Assembly (NCBI GenBank): GCA_032433765.1
Contig: JAVIAB010000059.1
Span: 61,158,582 to 61,222,581 of the forward strand
DNA: 64,000 nt
Direction of reading: 5' to 3'
From: Megaustenia siamemsis
Taxonomy: Eukaryota > Mollusca > Gastropoda > Stylommatophora > Ariophantidae
The notes under the pieces were generated by a model that did no database searches, was not told the DNA's origin, and saw only the letters and a program-made list of their open reading frames with translations. Positions within the stretch are counted from its first letter, which is position 1. Each line of letters opens with the position of its first letter. A program made the position numbers and the translations under genes. Shown one piece after another: positions 45,901 through 55,905 of the stretch.

Positions 45901-48900
45901 ATGTCTGTTTATAGAGTGTGGTATTTTGATTACACGGTAACTTCACGACACACATCTTAAGCGTTTTTTTTTTTTTTTGTTGACCAACATGTAGTTTGCT
46001 TCATCATTTTCCTAGATGCAGGAAAACACAAATGAACTATCATCAATAGCCAGCAAAATTGGACTAGAGAGAAATCATGAAAAACTAACGTCATGAAAAG
46101 CTTAATTCCAACAGATGACAGAATGTTCATGGAAATTAAACCAGTGGAAGAGAGTGAACTTTATCTATCTTGGAAGTTACATTGATTGGAAAGGGGATAC
46201 AAGTAAAGAAATTAGAATCAGAATAGCTAAAGCAGCAATGTCCAGAAGCCTTGAAAAGTTGTGGAAATCAAAACTCATCAGCACAAACACAAAACTTAGA
46301 CTATTCAAATCAAATATATTATCAAACCTTAAATATGCATGTGAGACCTGGAAAACAACAAGAGATACAGAAACAAAGTTGAACGCATTCAACAATAAAT
46401 GTGTAAGGAAAATACTTGGTATAGTGTGGAACGAATTCAAAACAAACGAGGAAATTAAAGAAATTGCCAATCAACCACTAATGTCTTCAGTAATCAAGAA
46501 AAGATAATGATCATATGTTGGACATGTGATGAGGAGAGATAATAAGTGAAAAACCAAGCAAGCCCTCATGTGGGAAACAACAGGTAAGAGGAAAAGAGGT
46601 CGACCTAGAGAGACGCTGAGAAGAACATTGATGTTCTCAATGAGAGGCAAAAGCAGCAGGAATCGGCTCCCTCAATGAGATCGAGCTGCTTGCACAGAAC
46701 AGAGACAAATGACGAGATTCGATAAAATATTTTTACAAGGATTGAAAACTGCTAGAATAAAAATTTGTTTAAGAGAATGAGTATCTTGGTCTATGCCCTA
46801 TGGGCCGGCTATGGCTCAAAAGGTCAATAGATAGATAGAATGGATATTGTTTGGTAGTGTGACTCATTCAAGGTGCTCATGGTATCTATTCTATGAAACA
46901 GTAATATTCTAGTTTGTCTTTTCCCTTTGCTTCTGAATGTTAATTCTCTCTAGGAGATACTGCTTGGTAGTAACTGTTACAAATAATAAATGAACATCAT
47001 TATGGAGGGAAACCTCCGAGTCAATAGATCAGCGAATCATTTCAGGGGAAGAGGTATTACAACACTCGAGGAAAAAAATGACAAATAATCAACATAAAAA
47101 AAACAAAGAACAATAGAATATAGGTTTGATCCTGCTTTGGACCATCTGTTGTTCTTTGTTTTTTTCTGTTGTTGGTTATTTGTTATTTTTTTCCAAGTGT
47201 TGTAAACGTACCTCATCCCCTGAAATGACTTGCTAGTAACTGTGTTACATGTCTAAACAGATTGTTCCTTTGTTTCTTGAATATAAATTGAAATCAAACT
47301 ATATTTCAGTGAGGAGAGAAAGTGGAGACAATGGGCAGATGACCACTTAGTCCACACACTGTCTCCAAATGTCTACAGAACTGTTAAAGAAGCTCTCCAG
47401 GCATTTCATTACTTCTCTGAAGTTGGACAATGGGAGCAGAATTTTTCTTTCCTTGAGCGGCAGATGGTTATCTATGTTGGGGCTGCTGTGATGTATGTCT
47501 TAGGAAAGGTTCTCAAGTCTAGGTGAGCTATGGTCTTAACAAGTATTTTGTATTGTTTAGGTCAGTATATTGATCTTATGTGTCAGTTTATGGAGGGCAT
47601 AGTTCCAGGTAAGTGAGAGAGAGAAAAATCTAGAAGAAGATGATGGGTGAAAGTTATCACAGATGAACTGGAAATGACTCCAGTAGAAACAGGACAGAGA
47701 AAACTTCACAGTAGCTGTCATTGTTAGATGCTCATAAAGCTAGATTGATGATGTGTGAGATTCTTGTGCTGTTCTATTGTATCTGTCTTATCATCATTAA
47801 GTACTATTCCTGCTGGTGTATGTGATCATGTCTCTCCACAACTTTTGATCTCAGCAGTTATTTATCCAATCTCCTGTTGACTTTCTGCCAAGTCATTCTC
47901 CTAAGCTGTCTGGTATTTCTTCTCTTTGCTTCCCTCTATCTCTTCATCCCTCAATTTTTCCAGTTGTTACTATATATTCCAGTTGTTCTCTTCTTATTAC
48001 ATGGCCAAAAAATGATGATTGTTTCTTCCTAATATTGGAAATTAGCTCTCTTTTTGCTTTGTCCTCTTTCAGAACATTTTCATTACTCTTCTTAGCTGTC
48101 CATGGTATTCTCAACATTCTTCTGTAAAACCACATTTCTACAGACTCCAGTGATTTTTTAGTCTGTTCTATTGTCCATGATTCACATCCATATGTTAAGA
48201 CTGGCTCTACATAACATTTAAAAACTCTTTTTTAAAAAAATGAATGCTTACACAGAATAAAAGGATGGAAATGGCAGTACAAATTCACTAACATAGAATT
48301 ATGGCATTGTACCAGTCAAATACCAGTGGATAAAGAGATACAGCGAAGACGATGGCGCTGCATAGGACACACACTGTGGAAGCCAACTGACAGTATTACA
48401 CAATAGGCCCTTTTTTGGAATCCCCAGGGGAAAAGACAAAGAGGAAGACCAAGGAATTCTTGGAGAAGACAGATAGAAGCAGAGATGAAGAAGGTGGGGA
48501 AAACATGGAATGGTCTTAAAAGAATGGCAAGAAAGAAAATGTCTTGGAAAGTGTTTGTTGAAGACCTATGCTCCACAGGGAGCTGAAAGGTAAAAGAAGA
48601 AGAAGAAAGCAAGCCCTCGTGGGAAACAACAGGTAGAGGAAAAGAGACCGACCTAGAGAGACACTGAGAAGAACATTGATCAGAGAAGCAGAAGCAGCAG
48701 GAATCGGCTCCCTCAATGAGATCGAGTTGCTTGCACAGAACAGAGACGAATGGTGAGATTTAATAAAAGATCTCTGCAAGGATTGAGACTGCTTGAAAAA
48801 AAATTTAGTAAAAGAGAAAGAGTATCTGGATCTATGCCCTATGGGCTGACCACTGCTCGAAAGGTCAGATAGATAGACAGATAGATAAGGTGGATTAAGA

Positions 48901-51900
48901 TATCAGAACCTCAATCTTTATAATCTGGATAGCTCCAACTTACTTTGTACTTTCAGTGGATGACAAGAAGTGTGTTGATTATTATTGTTGTTCTGCAGGT
49001 ATAACCTCAAAGATGATGTTCGTCAGTCTCTGTATGATGCTTGCAACGAATGGCTTAATGTTGTGGGGAATAATAGACCGTTCATGGGCGGTAACCAGCC
49101 AAATTTAGCAGATTTGGTAATTAATTTGTTTGTTTCTGATAATGTAGTTTGTGTATTATAAACATAGAATATCTTGGATATATATATATATCAGATTCTT
49201 AGAAAAAGAGAATACATGGGGAAAGAAAAGAAAAAAATAATATTTCTAGGCGCTCTGTACAATCCATAGTCAACAATGCTGACAGAGGCAACTATACTAT
49301 ATCAGATTAAATACACATTCGCTGATCATGAAATCTACACAGATTCGGCATGAGGTGCATGAATGTCATACTGCCCTCAATGGCTGTTACAGCGACCCTG
49401 AAGTGGACATCATGATCTGTGTGCCTATTTTCAGAACATAACACATTCACTAGAATAAGATGAACACTTTGTTGGTTGCTGGAATGTGCAGATAGGGGAT
49501 ACGCAGCTGCTCTGCAATGATGCCATTCTGGTCTTAAGTCAGATTAAACACAGAAGTCAGGAAGTCTCATTTCTCACAAATTAAAATTAAAAACTGCTTT
49601 AAAATATGAACAAATTTCTGGTGTATAAATACAGTAAAAAATAAAGTAAAGTACCCCCGTCACGCCAAGTGGCGTATAGGGAAATATGTTGTTAGTGACC
49701 CTATATTTTACAGACCTTCAGCACATGATTTTTGGGGTAATGTGGTCGGTATTACGCCCGTGCTGCTTTACTTTCCCAGGAAAAAAAACCGGTACCCATT
49801 TAAGGCTGGGTGAACCCGGAAGCCGTTGGTTGTGATCGAACCCTACCCCTTGTCCTTTGTAGTCCAGTTCACTAACCACTGAGCTATTGCGTATAATTAC
49901 AGTGAAAATTATAATTGTTAAAGTAATTTTTTTATTTTCTTTTAACAACTGTCCTTGCTCTGGCATACAGAACCACCATTCAGATGATATTCATTATTGC
50001 TACAACCTCTGTTCTGATCAAACAGGACAATATTGACACAAAACAAATTTCGCTACACTAACAAAAGTCCATGAGATAATTTAAGGAAATTATTAATATC
50101 TTTTCAGTACTATCTTTACTGCTTTTTTCCTATTACTGGTGTCTGCTTGGGGAAATTGTAGGAATGGAGAATAAAGGGCACTTGTCCAGTGCAGTTGCCG
50201 TGATGTGTTCAGGATTGAATTATCTCTTCCTCGATGAGAAAAATTCTGTCCAGGCATTAGCATACAGCCTGCTCTTTCAAACTCAGAGAGCACCAGCAGC
50301 ATAGTTGTTAGCATGCTGGTTTGGCAGTAAAGTGAACGTGAGTTCATTCCTAGTTTGACACTCTCCGGTCAGCCCAACTAATAAAGAAATATGTATCTAA
50401 CCGCTAGAATTAGGGACATAAAATTCAGCAAGAAAGAGGACTGGTCCCCTCACTTCCAACTGATGTGACTTTGTAAATATGAAGTTTATGTTTTCAGCAT
50501 TCACCTTGAAATGGACACGGATCCATTCTGTAACTAATGTACACGGACACATCCATTTTCTACATAAGTAGATTTTGCTTGCTTAACAATTTTGCTTGGG
50601 CAACAGCCATGTTGACCTACTTTCCTTAACTTTTAATTGACAAAGTTCTTTAATGTGCACAGAAAGTTCGCCATTATCCAAGAGAGCTAGACTTCAGATC
50701 TCATAACCCATAGACCTCAGAAGGGTAAAGGAACAAATAAACTACATATTTGAAGAGCAATGGGGCCCTTGGTAGCCTAGTTGGGAAAACCACTCAACTG
50801 GGCTACCGACGTTCGGACAACCTGTGTTTAATTCCCGCTGGAATCAGTGTGAGTTGTTCTCGTGATTGGGAAAAAATACTCCCACGGTCAAACCAGCCTC
50901 TGGCAGAAATCAATACTAGGGTAATACTCTGGGAAGATGAGCAATGCCGCCTCGCATCGTGAGTTTCGATGTTTGAAGCGTTGCTGTCCTGAAGTCTCAG
51001 AACACTTCTAGATAGACGGCCAAGCACAAATGGGTGGAAACTCGTATACTACAACGCCAATTCAAGTCTCATACTTTACCTTTACCTTTGAAGAGCAAGT
51101 GAACTCAGTATCTTTTTGTTCAGAGGCCAGCATCTTTCCTCTAGACCACCTACCCCTTATATAAAGTTTAATCCTTAACTCCTCTGTGACTGTGTTGTGT
51201 TATATGTTACAGAACATCATTTTTGTAACCACATCTTCTTCTTTACATTCACCCCATAAGTGGACCTCAATGTGTTGTGTTTATAGTTTACAGCAAAGCC
51301 ATGATGTCTGCTCCTTTAGGCCTGACATTTCCCACTTTGGCCTGGATAGATTTGCTTGACAATTTTGCCCAAATAGCAGCCCTTTTTAGTCTAGTCTTTT
51401 CTACTTTTAACCCTAGATTTTGACATCTTCATAAAAAATACAAACTCAAAAAAATACAAATTCTTATAATTCAACAGTTTGCTGCGGGCAGACATCCCCT
51501 ATCTCCCCCCTCCTCCTCTCTCCTCCCCCCATCTATTGTCCTTTCGGGCCGAAGACGACACATAGGGCAGAACCACAATCTCAAAAACAGAAACCTTGCG
51601 GGCCAAAGCGGCACATATTGCAGAGATCACTGCTTCCAAAACTTATGGCTCTGTTTCCATAACAATACTTTTTACAATGACAGCTTGTCAAGCCATCGAT
51701 CAACCTCCTTAGTCACCTCTTACAACATGCCTGGAAGGTCACAGTGTCACTATTCTTTACTTCCCTCATAATGAGGCCCCGGTAACACACAGGAGCCCCT
51801 CTCTATACCTTCCTAATTATTGCTACTGGTGACCCCTGAGTGTTGGATTTCTTTCCTTCTATGTTGGATTTATTTTCAAACACCACATGCGCTTCGTAAA

Positions 51901-53114
51901 AATTATGAAGCTGTTTTTTTTTTTTTTTTGGTGTTTTTTTTTTATTTTTAATATAAAAATATAGCCAATTTTCAAGAAATTTTTTTTTTTTTTTTAATGA
52001 CGGGGAAATCTTTTTTACCATTAGTGAGATATCAAGCAAACCTTTGTAACATGGTATAGGCAGTGAACGAGGCTAAGTGGAAGCTGAACATGCAGCTGGA
52101 ATGACAGATTGGCAGCAGATATGTCAATAGCCAGCATAACACCTCTGGTATGCCATGCAGTCGAATTTCAGGCCATAAGTTGAACCTAAGCCTGAAAATG
52201 ATCACCACATCCAATTCCCATGTCTCTCCTTGTGTAAATACACATCTGTGTAGCAAACATTCAAAGAGAATACTATTTTCTGAACTCCAAATATAACATT
52301 TTAGTGTTTGTAATTTTTACAAAGGTATCATAAAAATGTAACTCACAGATAGAGGTCATAATCTAGGGTTAATTGCTAATGGTTCTTTAATATGTATGAG
52401 TGCGTACTGAACCTCCTTTTTTTTGACCATTTTCTGAGAAGGCTGGATGGACATCAAATCTCTCAACTCAGAGACCAAAATAAGGTATAAGTAAAGTAAA
52501 GAGCCCTGTCACACCACGTGGCATATAAGGAATATGGTGTTAGTGACCATAATTTTTGCAGACCCTCAGCATGTGATTTTTGGGTAACATGATCTGTATT
52601 ACGCCCGTGCCACTTTACTTTCCCAGAAAAAACCAGGTACTCCTTTAAGGCCGGGTGAACTCGGGAGCCATTGATCAGGATCGAACCCGACCTCTTGTCC
52701 TTTGTAGACCAGTTCACTAACCACTGAACTATCGCAGCTGAAGGGATGGTATAGCCACACACCAAAATAATGCTGTTTTAAAGTGGAAGATCACTGCCTG
52801 AGTTAGCTTTCAAATTCGAACCTTCTTGTTCTGAGTCTTACCTCTAGTCCATTCAGCCAATCCCATTAAATTGTTATGATTAGATTTTTTTATATGCTTT
52901 AATATATTACACACTTCTTTATGTTTTTGTTCAGGCTGTTTATGGTGTTTTAAACTCGATTGAGGGCTGTGGTGCTTTCCAAGATGCACTGAATAACACC
53001 AAGATAGGACAATGGTACGACCGCACAAAGAATGCTGTCCAGAACCATCACGGTGCACTTCCACACAACACCAAAAGCTTGCCATCAGACAAACCAAAAT
53101 TAAAAAAAGATTGA
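39733..53114 (+). CDS. PTGES2: Prostaglandin E synthase 2 gene, five exons recognised
   Basis: Exons at 39733-39950, 45643-45842, 47310-47522, 48999-49116 and 52935-53114 together encode about 308 residues that follow human PTGES2 from LTLYQ to the C-terminus. The protein is a membrane-associated, glutaredoxin/GST-fold enzyme that converts PGH2 to PGE2 in vitro, and it also binds glutathione and haem. The thioredoxin-like part has the CPFC motif (human Cys110 and Cys113). The GST C-terminal part has [20 protein letters not shown] and RPFMGGNQPNLADL. Downstream introns have GT-AG ends and consistent phases, whereas exon 1 has two one-base problems. The N-terminal exon, about 70 residues in human numbering, is not found. 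Introns are full of LINEs and SINEs. Confidence 0.92.
40080..40430 (-). mobile_element. L-B LINE 3' fragment
   Basis: ORF 40204-40416 on minus reads MGFLRRMLKVPWTAKKTNGE, then HIMRRGKLEYLVTTGKIKGK. The 3' end is at CATCATGTGCCATACCGG. It lies in the PTGES2 intron. Confidence 0.85.
40455..40880. repeat. Unclassified dispersed repeat U1, copy 3
   Basis: More diverged than the other two: ATTGCTCATCCGCCCATGCC, GTGGAATCATCCAAATTAAC and GTGTACACAGAGCACTAAAC. Confidence 0.7.
40885..41190 (+). mobile_element. Degenerate L-A LINE fragment
   Basis: AATAAATGTCTAAGGAAAAT, then AACAAAGCAAGCTCTAAAAT and GAGACACTGAAAAGAA follow the L-A C-terminal order with many changes. It is old. Confidence 0.6.
41420..41795. 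repeat. Unclassified dispersed repeat U2, copy 2
   Basis: Partner of 24025-24395. Contains CACCTCTCAGTGGTGCCTCC and ATCACAGTTATACTGCAAAG. It ends in GCAAGCAAGCAAGC. Confidence 0.65.
42225..42835 (-). mobile_element. L-B LINE 3' part with the longest open C-terminal frame
   Basis: ORF 42316-42825 (169 residues) is open: QRFKYLGTIITSDGRCTTEI, RIAQAKIAFQKIKNILCNKS, ILTYRSESWTVDKQMKRRLE, MGFLRRMLKVPWTAKKTNEE and HIMRRKLEYLVTTGKIKGKR. This is the post-RT region of the family. It ends at the CATGATGATGAT side (42225). The RT core is not present. Confidence 0.88.
42890..43150 (+). mobile_element. Degenerate SINE-1 copy
   Basis: GTTAGTGAACTGGAACTGG, TCAAATGGGTACCATAGATT and GTGTTGACCATGTTACCCC match SINE-1 with indels. 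The tRNA head is partly lost. Confidence 0.55.
43441..43583. repeat. 32-bp minisatellite, about 4.5 units
   Basis: Unit AATTTGCTGCTTGTGCTAGC + TGTGAATGCCAC. Units are nearly identical except a C/T change in the third and a truncated last unit. It is intronic in PTGES2. Confidence 0.92.
43584..44450. other. PTGES2 intron, no further gene recognised
   Basis: A weak SINE-1-like remnant is at about 44310-44430 (GGGAGCCGTAATTAATGATC, TTAAATTGGTACCAG). Otherwise nothing was recognised. Confidence 0.4.
44450..44825 (+). mobile_element. L-H LINE 3' fragment
   Basis: Broken plus frames read GWKWQDKLTNIELCKCTSQI, WHWIGYTLRRPTESITQQAL, HRKRQRGRPRNSWRRQIE and ARNRMSWKVFVEDLCSTGS. This C-terminal signature (TLRRP...I-x-x-Q-A-L-x-W-x-P, RGRPRxxWRR) is widespread in invertebrate LINEs. 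Stops interrupt it. Confidence 0.8.
44940..45199 (-). mobile_element. SINE-1, near-complete copy
   Basis: Minus orientation, from TTTACTTTACTTTTTTTT at the 3' end to the tRNA-like head (GGGAGCCGCGATAGCTCAG) at 45199. The B box GGGTTCGATCCC is intact. A short ACTATATATATAGTA-type duplication flanks it. Confidence 0.85.
45295..45560 (-). mobile_element. L-H LINE 3' fragment
   Basis: The plus strand reads CTACCTTTCAGCTCCCTGTG, GTCTTCAACAAACACTTTCC and TTCCATGTCTTCCCCACC, the reverse of the L-H end. It extends into GGTTGAGCATGGGACTGGC, shared with 8604-8700. Confidence 0.75.
45643..45842 (+). CDS. PTGES2: PTGES2 exon
   Basis: A 200-bp exon, acceptor TTTTTTGCAG, donor AAT|GTAAGA. It encodes TIMDSTVIVSVLESYLYDRT, then YYPCLTETVKGKKKYDFTNK and YFIMFQDTGELDTTGKQR. 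This matches human NDSSVIISALKTYL through TYYPAM and FGNKYWLML. The final AT joins T of the next exon to give Ile. In PTGES2 this part links the thioredoxin-like and helical domains. Confidence 0.93.
46010..46840 (+). mobile_element. L-A LINE 3' fragment with tail
   Basis: ORF 46115-46507 reads YLGSYIDWKGDTSKEIRIRI, SLEKLWKSKLISTNTKLRLF and KCVRKILGIVWNEFKTNEEI. The RGRPRETLRRT region and the GGCTCAAAAGGTCAATAGATAGATAG tail follow. It starts with CAGGAAAACACAAATGAACT just after the FADD region. It is intronic in PTGES2, in the sense orientation. Confidence 0.88.
46981..47228. mobile_element. Palindromic retroposon, copy 3 (short form)
   Basis: A left tail (AATAATAAATGAACATCATT, GGAGGGAAACCTCCGAG) is followed by inverted ends: AATCATTTCAGGGGAAGAGG on the left, AAGTCATTTCAGGGGATGAG read inward from the right. 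The tRNA-like module survives only in the right arm (TAGGTTTGATCCTGCTTTGG). Flanking repeats are CTTGGTAGTAACTGTTAC (ends 46980) and CTTGCTAGTAACTGTGTTAC (starts 47229). Confidence 0.72.
47310..47522 (+). CDS. PTGES2: PTGES2 exon (GST-like C-terminal domain)
   Basis: A 213-bp exon, acceptor TATATTTCAG, donor TCTAG|GTGAGC. It encodes [40 protein letters not shown] and VIYVGAAVMYVLGKVLKS. It closely follows human [22 protein letters not shown]...YMGAAAMYLISKRLKS. Entry phase 2 and exit phase 2 agree with both neighbours. Confidence 0.95.
47795..48235 (-). mobile_element. L-C LINE 3' fragment
   Basis: ORF 47944-48135 (minus) reads MWFYRRMLRIPWTAKKSNEN and HVIRREQLEYIVTTGKIEG. The 3' end is at CATCATTAAGTAC (left). 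It lies in an intron of PTGES2. Confidence 0.82.
48240..48603 (+). mobile_element. L-H LINE 3' fragment
   Basis: It matches 44450-44825: AATAAAAGGATGGAAATGGC, CCAGTGGATAAAGAGATACA and AAAGTGTTTGTTGAAGACC. It ends in GGTAAAAGAAGAAGAAGAAA. It is fused directly to L-A at about 48604. Confidence 0.8.
48604..48890 (+). mobile_element. L-A LINE extreme 3' end
   Basis: GCAAGCCCTCGTGGGAAACA, AGAAGAACATTGATCAGAGA and GCTCGAAAGGTCAGATAGATAG. The tail contains mixed AGATAGATAGACAGATAGATAA. It shows the 3' end and tail only. Confidence 0.82.
48999..49116 (+). CDS. PTGES2: PTGES2 exon
   Basis: A 118-bp exon, acceptor GTTCTGCAG, donor TTG|GTAATT. With the two bases of the previous exon it encodes RYNLKDDVRQSLYDACNEWL, NVVGNNRPFMGGNQPNLADL (40 codons), ending at a codon boundary. 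It aligns with the human [20 protein letters not shown] and RPFMGGQKPNLADL block. Confidence 0.95.
49637..49891 (-). mobile_element. SINE-1 copy with target duplication
   Basis: Minus orientation, with 3' TTTACTTTATTTTTTAC and the head ending near CGCAATAGCTCAGTGG. Flanks GTATAAATACAGTAAA (49621-49636) and GTATAATTACAGTGAAA (from 49892) look like an imperfect duplication. Confidence 0.8.
49893..50490. other. PTGES2 intron with a tRNA-like remnant
   Basis: Around 50285-50365, GCATAGTTGTTAGCATGCTG and GTGAGTTCATTCCTAG resemble A and B boxes of yet another SINE. Otherwise nothing was recognised. Confidence 0.35.
50490..51165 (-). mobile_element. SINE-3 copy split by SINE-5
   Basis: The SINE-3 body on the left (GGCAACAGCCATGTTGACCT, AATGTGCACAGAAAGTTCGC, ATCTCATAACCCATAGACC) and its tRNA-like head on the right (51099-51165: GTTCAGAGGCCAGCATCTTT, CCTCTAGACCACC) are separated by the SINE-5 insertion at 50761-51086. 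Confidence 0.6.
50761..51086 (+). mobile_element. SINE-5 (tRNA-derived) with 12-bp target duplication
   Basis: It begins TGGGGCCCTTGGTAGCCTAG (A-box-like), followed by ACAACCTGTGTTTAATTCCC (B-box-like), and ends with CTTTACCTTTACC. TTTGAAGAGCAA is present at 50749-50760 and 51087-51098, so the boundaries are exact. The 326-bp element sits in a SINE-3. Confidence 0.8.
51200..51425 (-). mobile_element. SINE-3 fragment
   Basis: GGACCTCAATGTGTTGTGTT, AAAGCCATGATGTCTGCTCC and GATAGATTTGCTTGACAATT match 21690-21830. The head is missing. Confidence 0.45.
51535..51800 (-). mobile_element. SINE-2, copy 4
   Basis: Near-complete. The L-A-like end is on the left (CTATTGTCCTTTCGGGCCGA). The body includes GGCACATATTGCAGAGATCA and GACAGCTTGTCAAGCCATCG, and the far end is AATGAGGCCCCGGTAACACA. 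It defines the full length of the family, about 260 bp. Confidence 0.8.
52400..52865 (-). mobile_element. SINE-3 copy split by SINE-1
   Basis: The left part, with ATCAAATCTCTCAACTCAGA, and the right part, with GGGATGGTATAGCCACACAC, TTCAAATTCGAACC (B box in reverse) and TCTTACCTCTAGTCCATTCA, belong to one SINE-3. A SINE-1 (52490-52740) lies between them. Confidence 0.55.
52490..52740 (-). mobile_element. SINE-1 copy
   Basis: TAAGTAAAGTAAAGAGCCCT at the 3' end, the body AATATGGTGTTAGTGACCAT, and the head ending CACTGAACTATCGCAGCTG, with the B box in reverse (GGATCGAACCCGAC). Confidence 0.8.
52935..53114 (+). CDS. PTGES2: PTGES2 terminal exon
   Basis: Acceptor TTTTGTTCAG. It encodes AVYGVLNSIEGCGAFQDALN, then IGQWYDRTKNAV and a Lys-rich end (KPKLKKD, stop TGA 53112-53114). 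It matches human [20 protein letters not shown] and the WYLRVERAI helix. The C-terminus is longer and more basic than in human. Confidence 0.95.
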   Translation, partial: AVYGVLNSIEGCGAFQDALNNTKIGQWYDRTKNAVQNHHGALPHNTKSLPSDKPKLKKD

Positions 53115-53159
53115 GTTAATCCTAACAAAGTGATATTATTAAAATATTGATTAATAGAA

Positions 53160-53165
53160 AATAAA
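53160..53165 (+). terminator. PTGES2: Polyadenylation signal AATAAA of PTGES2
   Basis: AATAAA begins 46 bases after the stop codon in AT-rich sequence, with TG-rich sequence (TTCTGCTGTGCAGCC) just downstream. It is the first canonical signal of the 3' UTR. Confidence 0.6.
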
Positions 53166-53339
53166 TGGATTCTGCTGTGCAGCCATTCTGCATTAGAGCT
53201 TGAAAAAATGTATGTACTATTTTAAGTATTATTGCTAGTTTTTGGCTTTAAGGTGTTTAATTACAGACCAATCCTAACATTTTGGTTTATATCTTCTTAA
53301 GTAAATTAAACATACTGTTAGCTATATTCTTTGGATATT

Positions 53340-53740
53340 AACAACCTATGTATTACCCACTCTTACTTATGCATGTAAGTGCTGGAAAAAAGTCAAGAAT
53401 TAGAAAATAAATTAAATGCATTTGAATACAACGGCCTCAGGAAAATACTTTGTATACCATGGAATGAATTAATACTAGTGCAGAAATAAGAGAAATGATG
53501 AATGCATGCACAGATATCATCTATGATCAATAGAAGTCAATATGTTGACCATGTGATGAGAAGAGGTAACATGAGAATCTCAAAGCAAGTGTTCAAATAA
53601 GGACTAGAGGGTAAAAGAAAAAGAGGCTGACGTAGAGAAAAACTTAAAAAGAACATTGAGGTGAGAGGCAACCACAGCAGTCATCCCCTGACAAAGCTAT
53701 GTAAATGTAGATACTCCAATCACCTAATTGTTTGAGTCTT
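53340..53740 (+). mobile_element. Degenerate L-A LINE fragment
   Basis: ACCCACTCTTACTTATGCAT, AAAATACTTTGTATACCATG, GACCATGTGATGAGAAGAGG and AAAAGAGGCTGACGTAGAGA follow the L-A C-terminal order. It is old and lacks a tail. Confidence 0.65.
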
Positions 53741-54109
53741 GGATTATTCTCAGATTGTTGATATGTTCCGATTCACCTGAGAATTGAGAAGAGCAATGTG
53801 GTCCACACCCACCTCCCTGGAAGAGAAACTATATGGGGCAATCGAATCACTTAAACAGACAGCTGACCTCATGAGAGAGTATGAAATCCTACTCTGATTG
53901 AGTCTTGATCGCAGAGAGAGAATTCACCTGAGCCAGCATGATGCTCTTACTTGCATTCCCCCTTAATTTCTAGTATCTTTAATAGATTGTAGGGGGATGT
54001 AGCCATGAAGCCTCTTGCACCAACTTCCACAGCTGCCATCCTGACTTGGGATCTCTTCTGTCACAGTTCGGTGGCGAGACTCTTGTATTTGGCTAGCTTA
54101 AATATATTC

Positions 54110-54590
54110 TTTTCCAACAAGGAAATAACTGGAGGCAAAATGAGCACAATACAATCTTCATCCCAACGTTGTGCTACCAATGCCAGACCTGGACTCTAGA
54201 TGACAGGAACAATAAGAAAAATAACCTCTACTGAGATGAAATGTGTTAGACGTGTGACAGGAAACGATCTGAGAGATAAGATCAGAAATGAAGAACTGAG
54301 AAAAAAGCTAGGAATAGCCCCCGCCATAGAATATATACGGAAACAACAGACAAAATGGTTTGGCCGCATGACAAGGCAGAAATATCAAAACACAACACAA
54401 CGAGCCTTCAGCAAACATTGTGAGAACACCAGACCCAAGGGTCGACCACGAAAAAAATGGATCGATGGAATATTAGAAGCACAAGGAAACATAACAGCAG
54501 CAGAGGCGAACAGAAGAGAAAAAGACCGCAAATAATATCTCCCCTCGACACTGAAAGACATATGAGGAAGGAGAGAAGAAGAAATATATG
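54110..54590 (+). mobile_element. L-D LINE 3' fragment
   Basis: ORF 54200-54535 is open for 111 residues: ITSTEMKCVRRVTGNDLRDK, EELRKKLGIAPAIEYIRKQQ, KWFGRMTRQK and GRPRKKWIDGILEAQGNITA. The tail region is GGAAGGAGAGAAGAAGAAAT. It is the cleanest L-D C-terminus here. Confidence 0.87.
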
Positions 54591-54969
54591 TTGTTTCTTT
54601 ATTTTGGATTTTAATGGTACAGTGAGCTCTATTAGGTTGAAGTGGGTCATATCTGGTGTGTACAGTGCAATGTCTAATTTCTCAAAATAGATGCACTTAT
54701 GAGAAGTAAAGGCTCTATACTGTACTCCAAAGTTGCATTAACACATTCCGTACCATGAGCCACAGTAGTAACTGACATGAGAGATCCAGGATTTAGCAGC
54801 TTTTAATTTAGTGACGTTTCCACAATTATTTCTGCTAAAACCTTGTCATCCTTTTATTTAACCTCTTTTCCGACTTCCTGGGCATATTGTCCAAACTGTC
54901 TATTTAAGATCAATTTTCATTTATTTTCTTGCTGTTATTTCAAAATTGTTTAAACATTGTGCCAGAAGA

Positions 54970-55425
54970 AGGAGAAAAGTGGTTCTTAAATGTTATGTAG
55001 AGCCAGTCTTAACATATGGATGTGAATCATGGAGAATAGGACAACAGACAAGAAAATCACTGGAGACTGTATAAATGTGGTTTTACAGAAGAATGTTGAG
55101 AATACCATGGACAGCTAAGAAGAGTAATGAAAATGTTATGAAAGAGACTAACGCAAAAACAGAGCTAATTTCCAAAATTAGGAAGAAACAAACATCATTT
55201 TTGGCCATATAATAAGAAGGGAACAGTTGGAATATATTGTGACAACTGGGAAAATTGAGGGACAAAGAGATAGAGGGAAGCAAAGAGAAAACATACCAGA
55301 CAGCTTAAGAGAATGGCTTTGCAGAAGGTCAGTAACAGAAATGGTAAATAACCGTTGAGGATGAAAGTTGTGGAAAGACATGATCACCTACAGCAGCAGG
55401 CATGGTACTTAAAGATGATGATTAA
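54970..55425 (+). mobile_element. L-C LINE 3' fragment
   Basis: AGTGGTTCTTAAATGTTATG, WFYRRMLRIPWTAKKSNENV in broken frames, AATATATTGTGACAACTGGG, and the end GCATGGTACTTAAAGATGAT. Confidence 0.8.
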
Positions 55426-55547
55426 TCATAGTGAAAAACAGCCATGTCATAGTGTGTCAGACCCCTTGGTAGAGAATGTATTAATGTCACTAGATATCTT
55501 TGTTTCTTTCAACAAATAAATAATTTAGGTTATTATAATGTCATTTT

Positions 55548-55905
55548 AGATTAGAGGTCACAGAGATGGGATTTCTCAGAAGAATGTTGAAAGTTCCCTG
55601 GACAGCTAAAAAGACCAACGAGGAAATTCTCAAAGAGGCCAACACAAAAAGGGAGCTCCTAAAAGACATCAGAAAGTAACAATCAACATTTTTCAGGCAC
55701 ATCGTGAGAAGAGGAAAATTGGAATACTTGGTTATACAACTGGCAAAATAAAAGGAAAGAGAGATCATGGACGTCAAGGAGAGAAAATACTGGATAGCTT
55801 GGTGTCATGGCATGGAAAATAGTCAACAACAGAACTGATACAATGCACTGTAGATAGAAGATTGTAGAAGGACATGATCACCAACCGGTATGGCACATGA
55901 TGATG
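55548..55905 (+). mobile_element. L-B LINE 3' fragment
   Basis: TTAGAGGTCACAGAGATGGG, TTGAAAGTTCCCTGGACAGC, GGAATACTTGGTTATACAAC, and the end CCGGTATGGCACATGATGAT. Confidence 0.8.
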
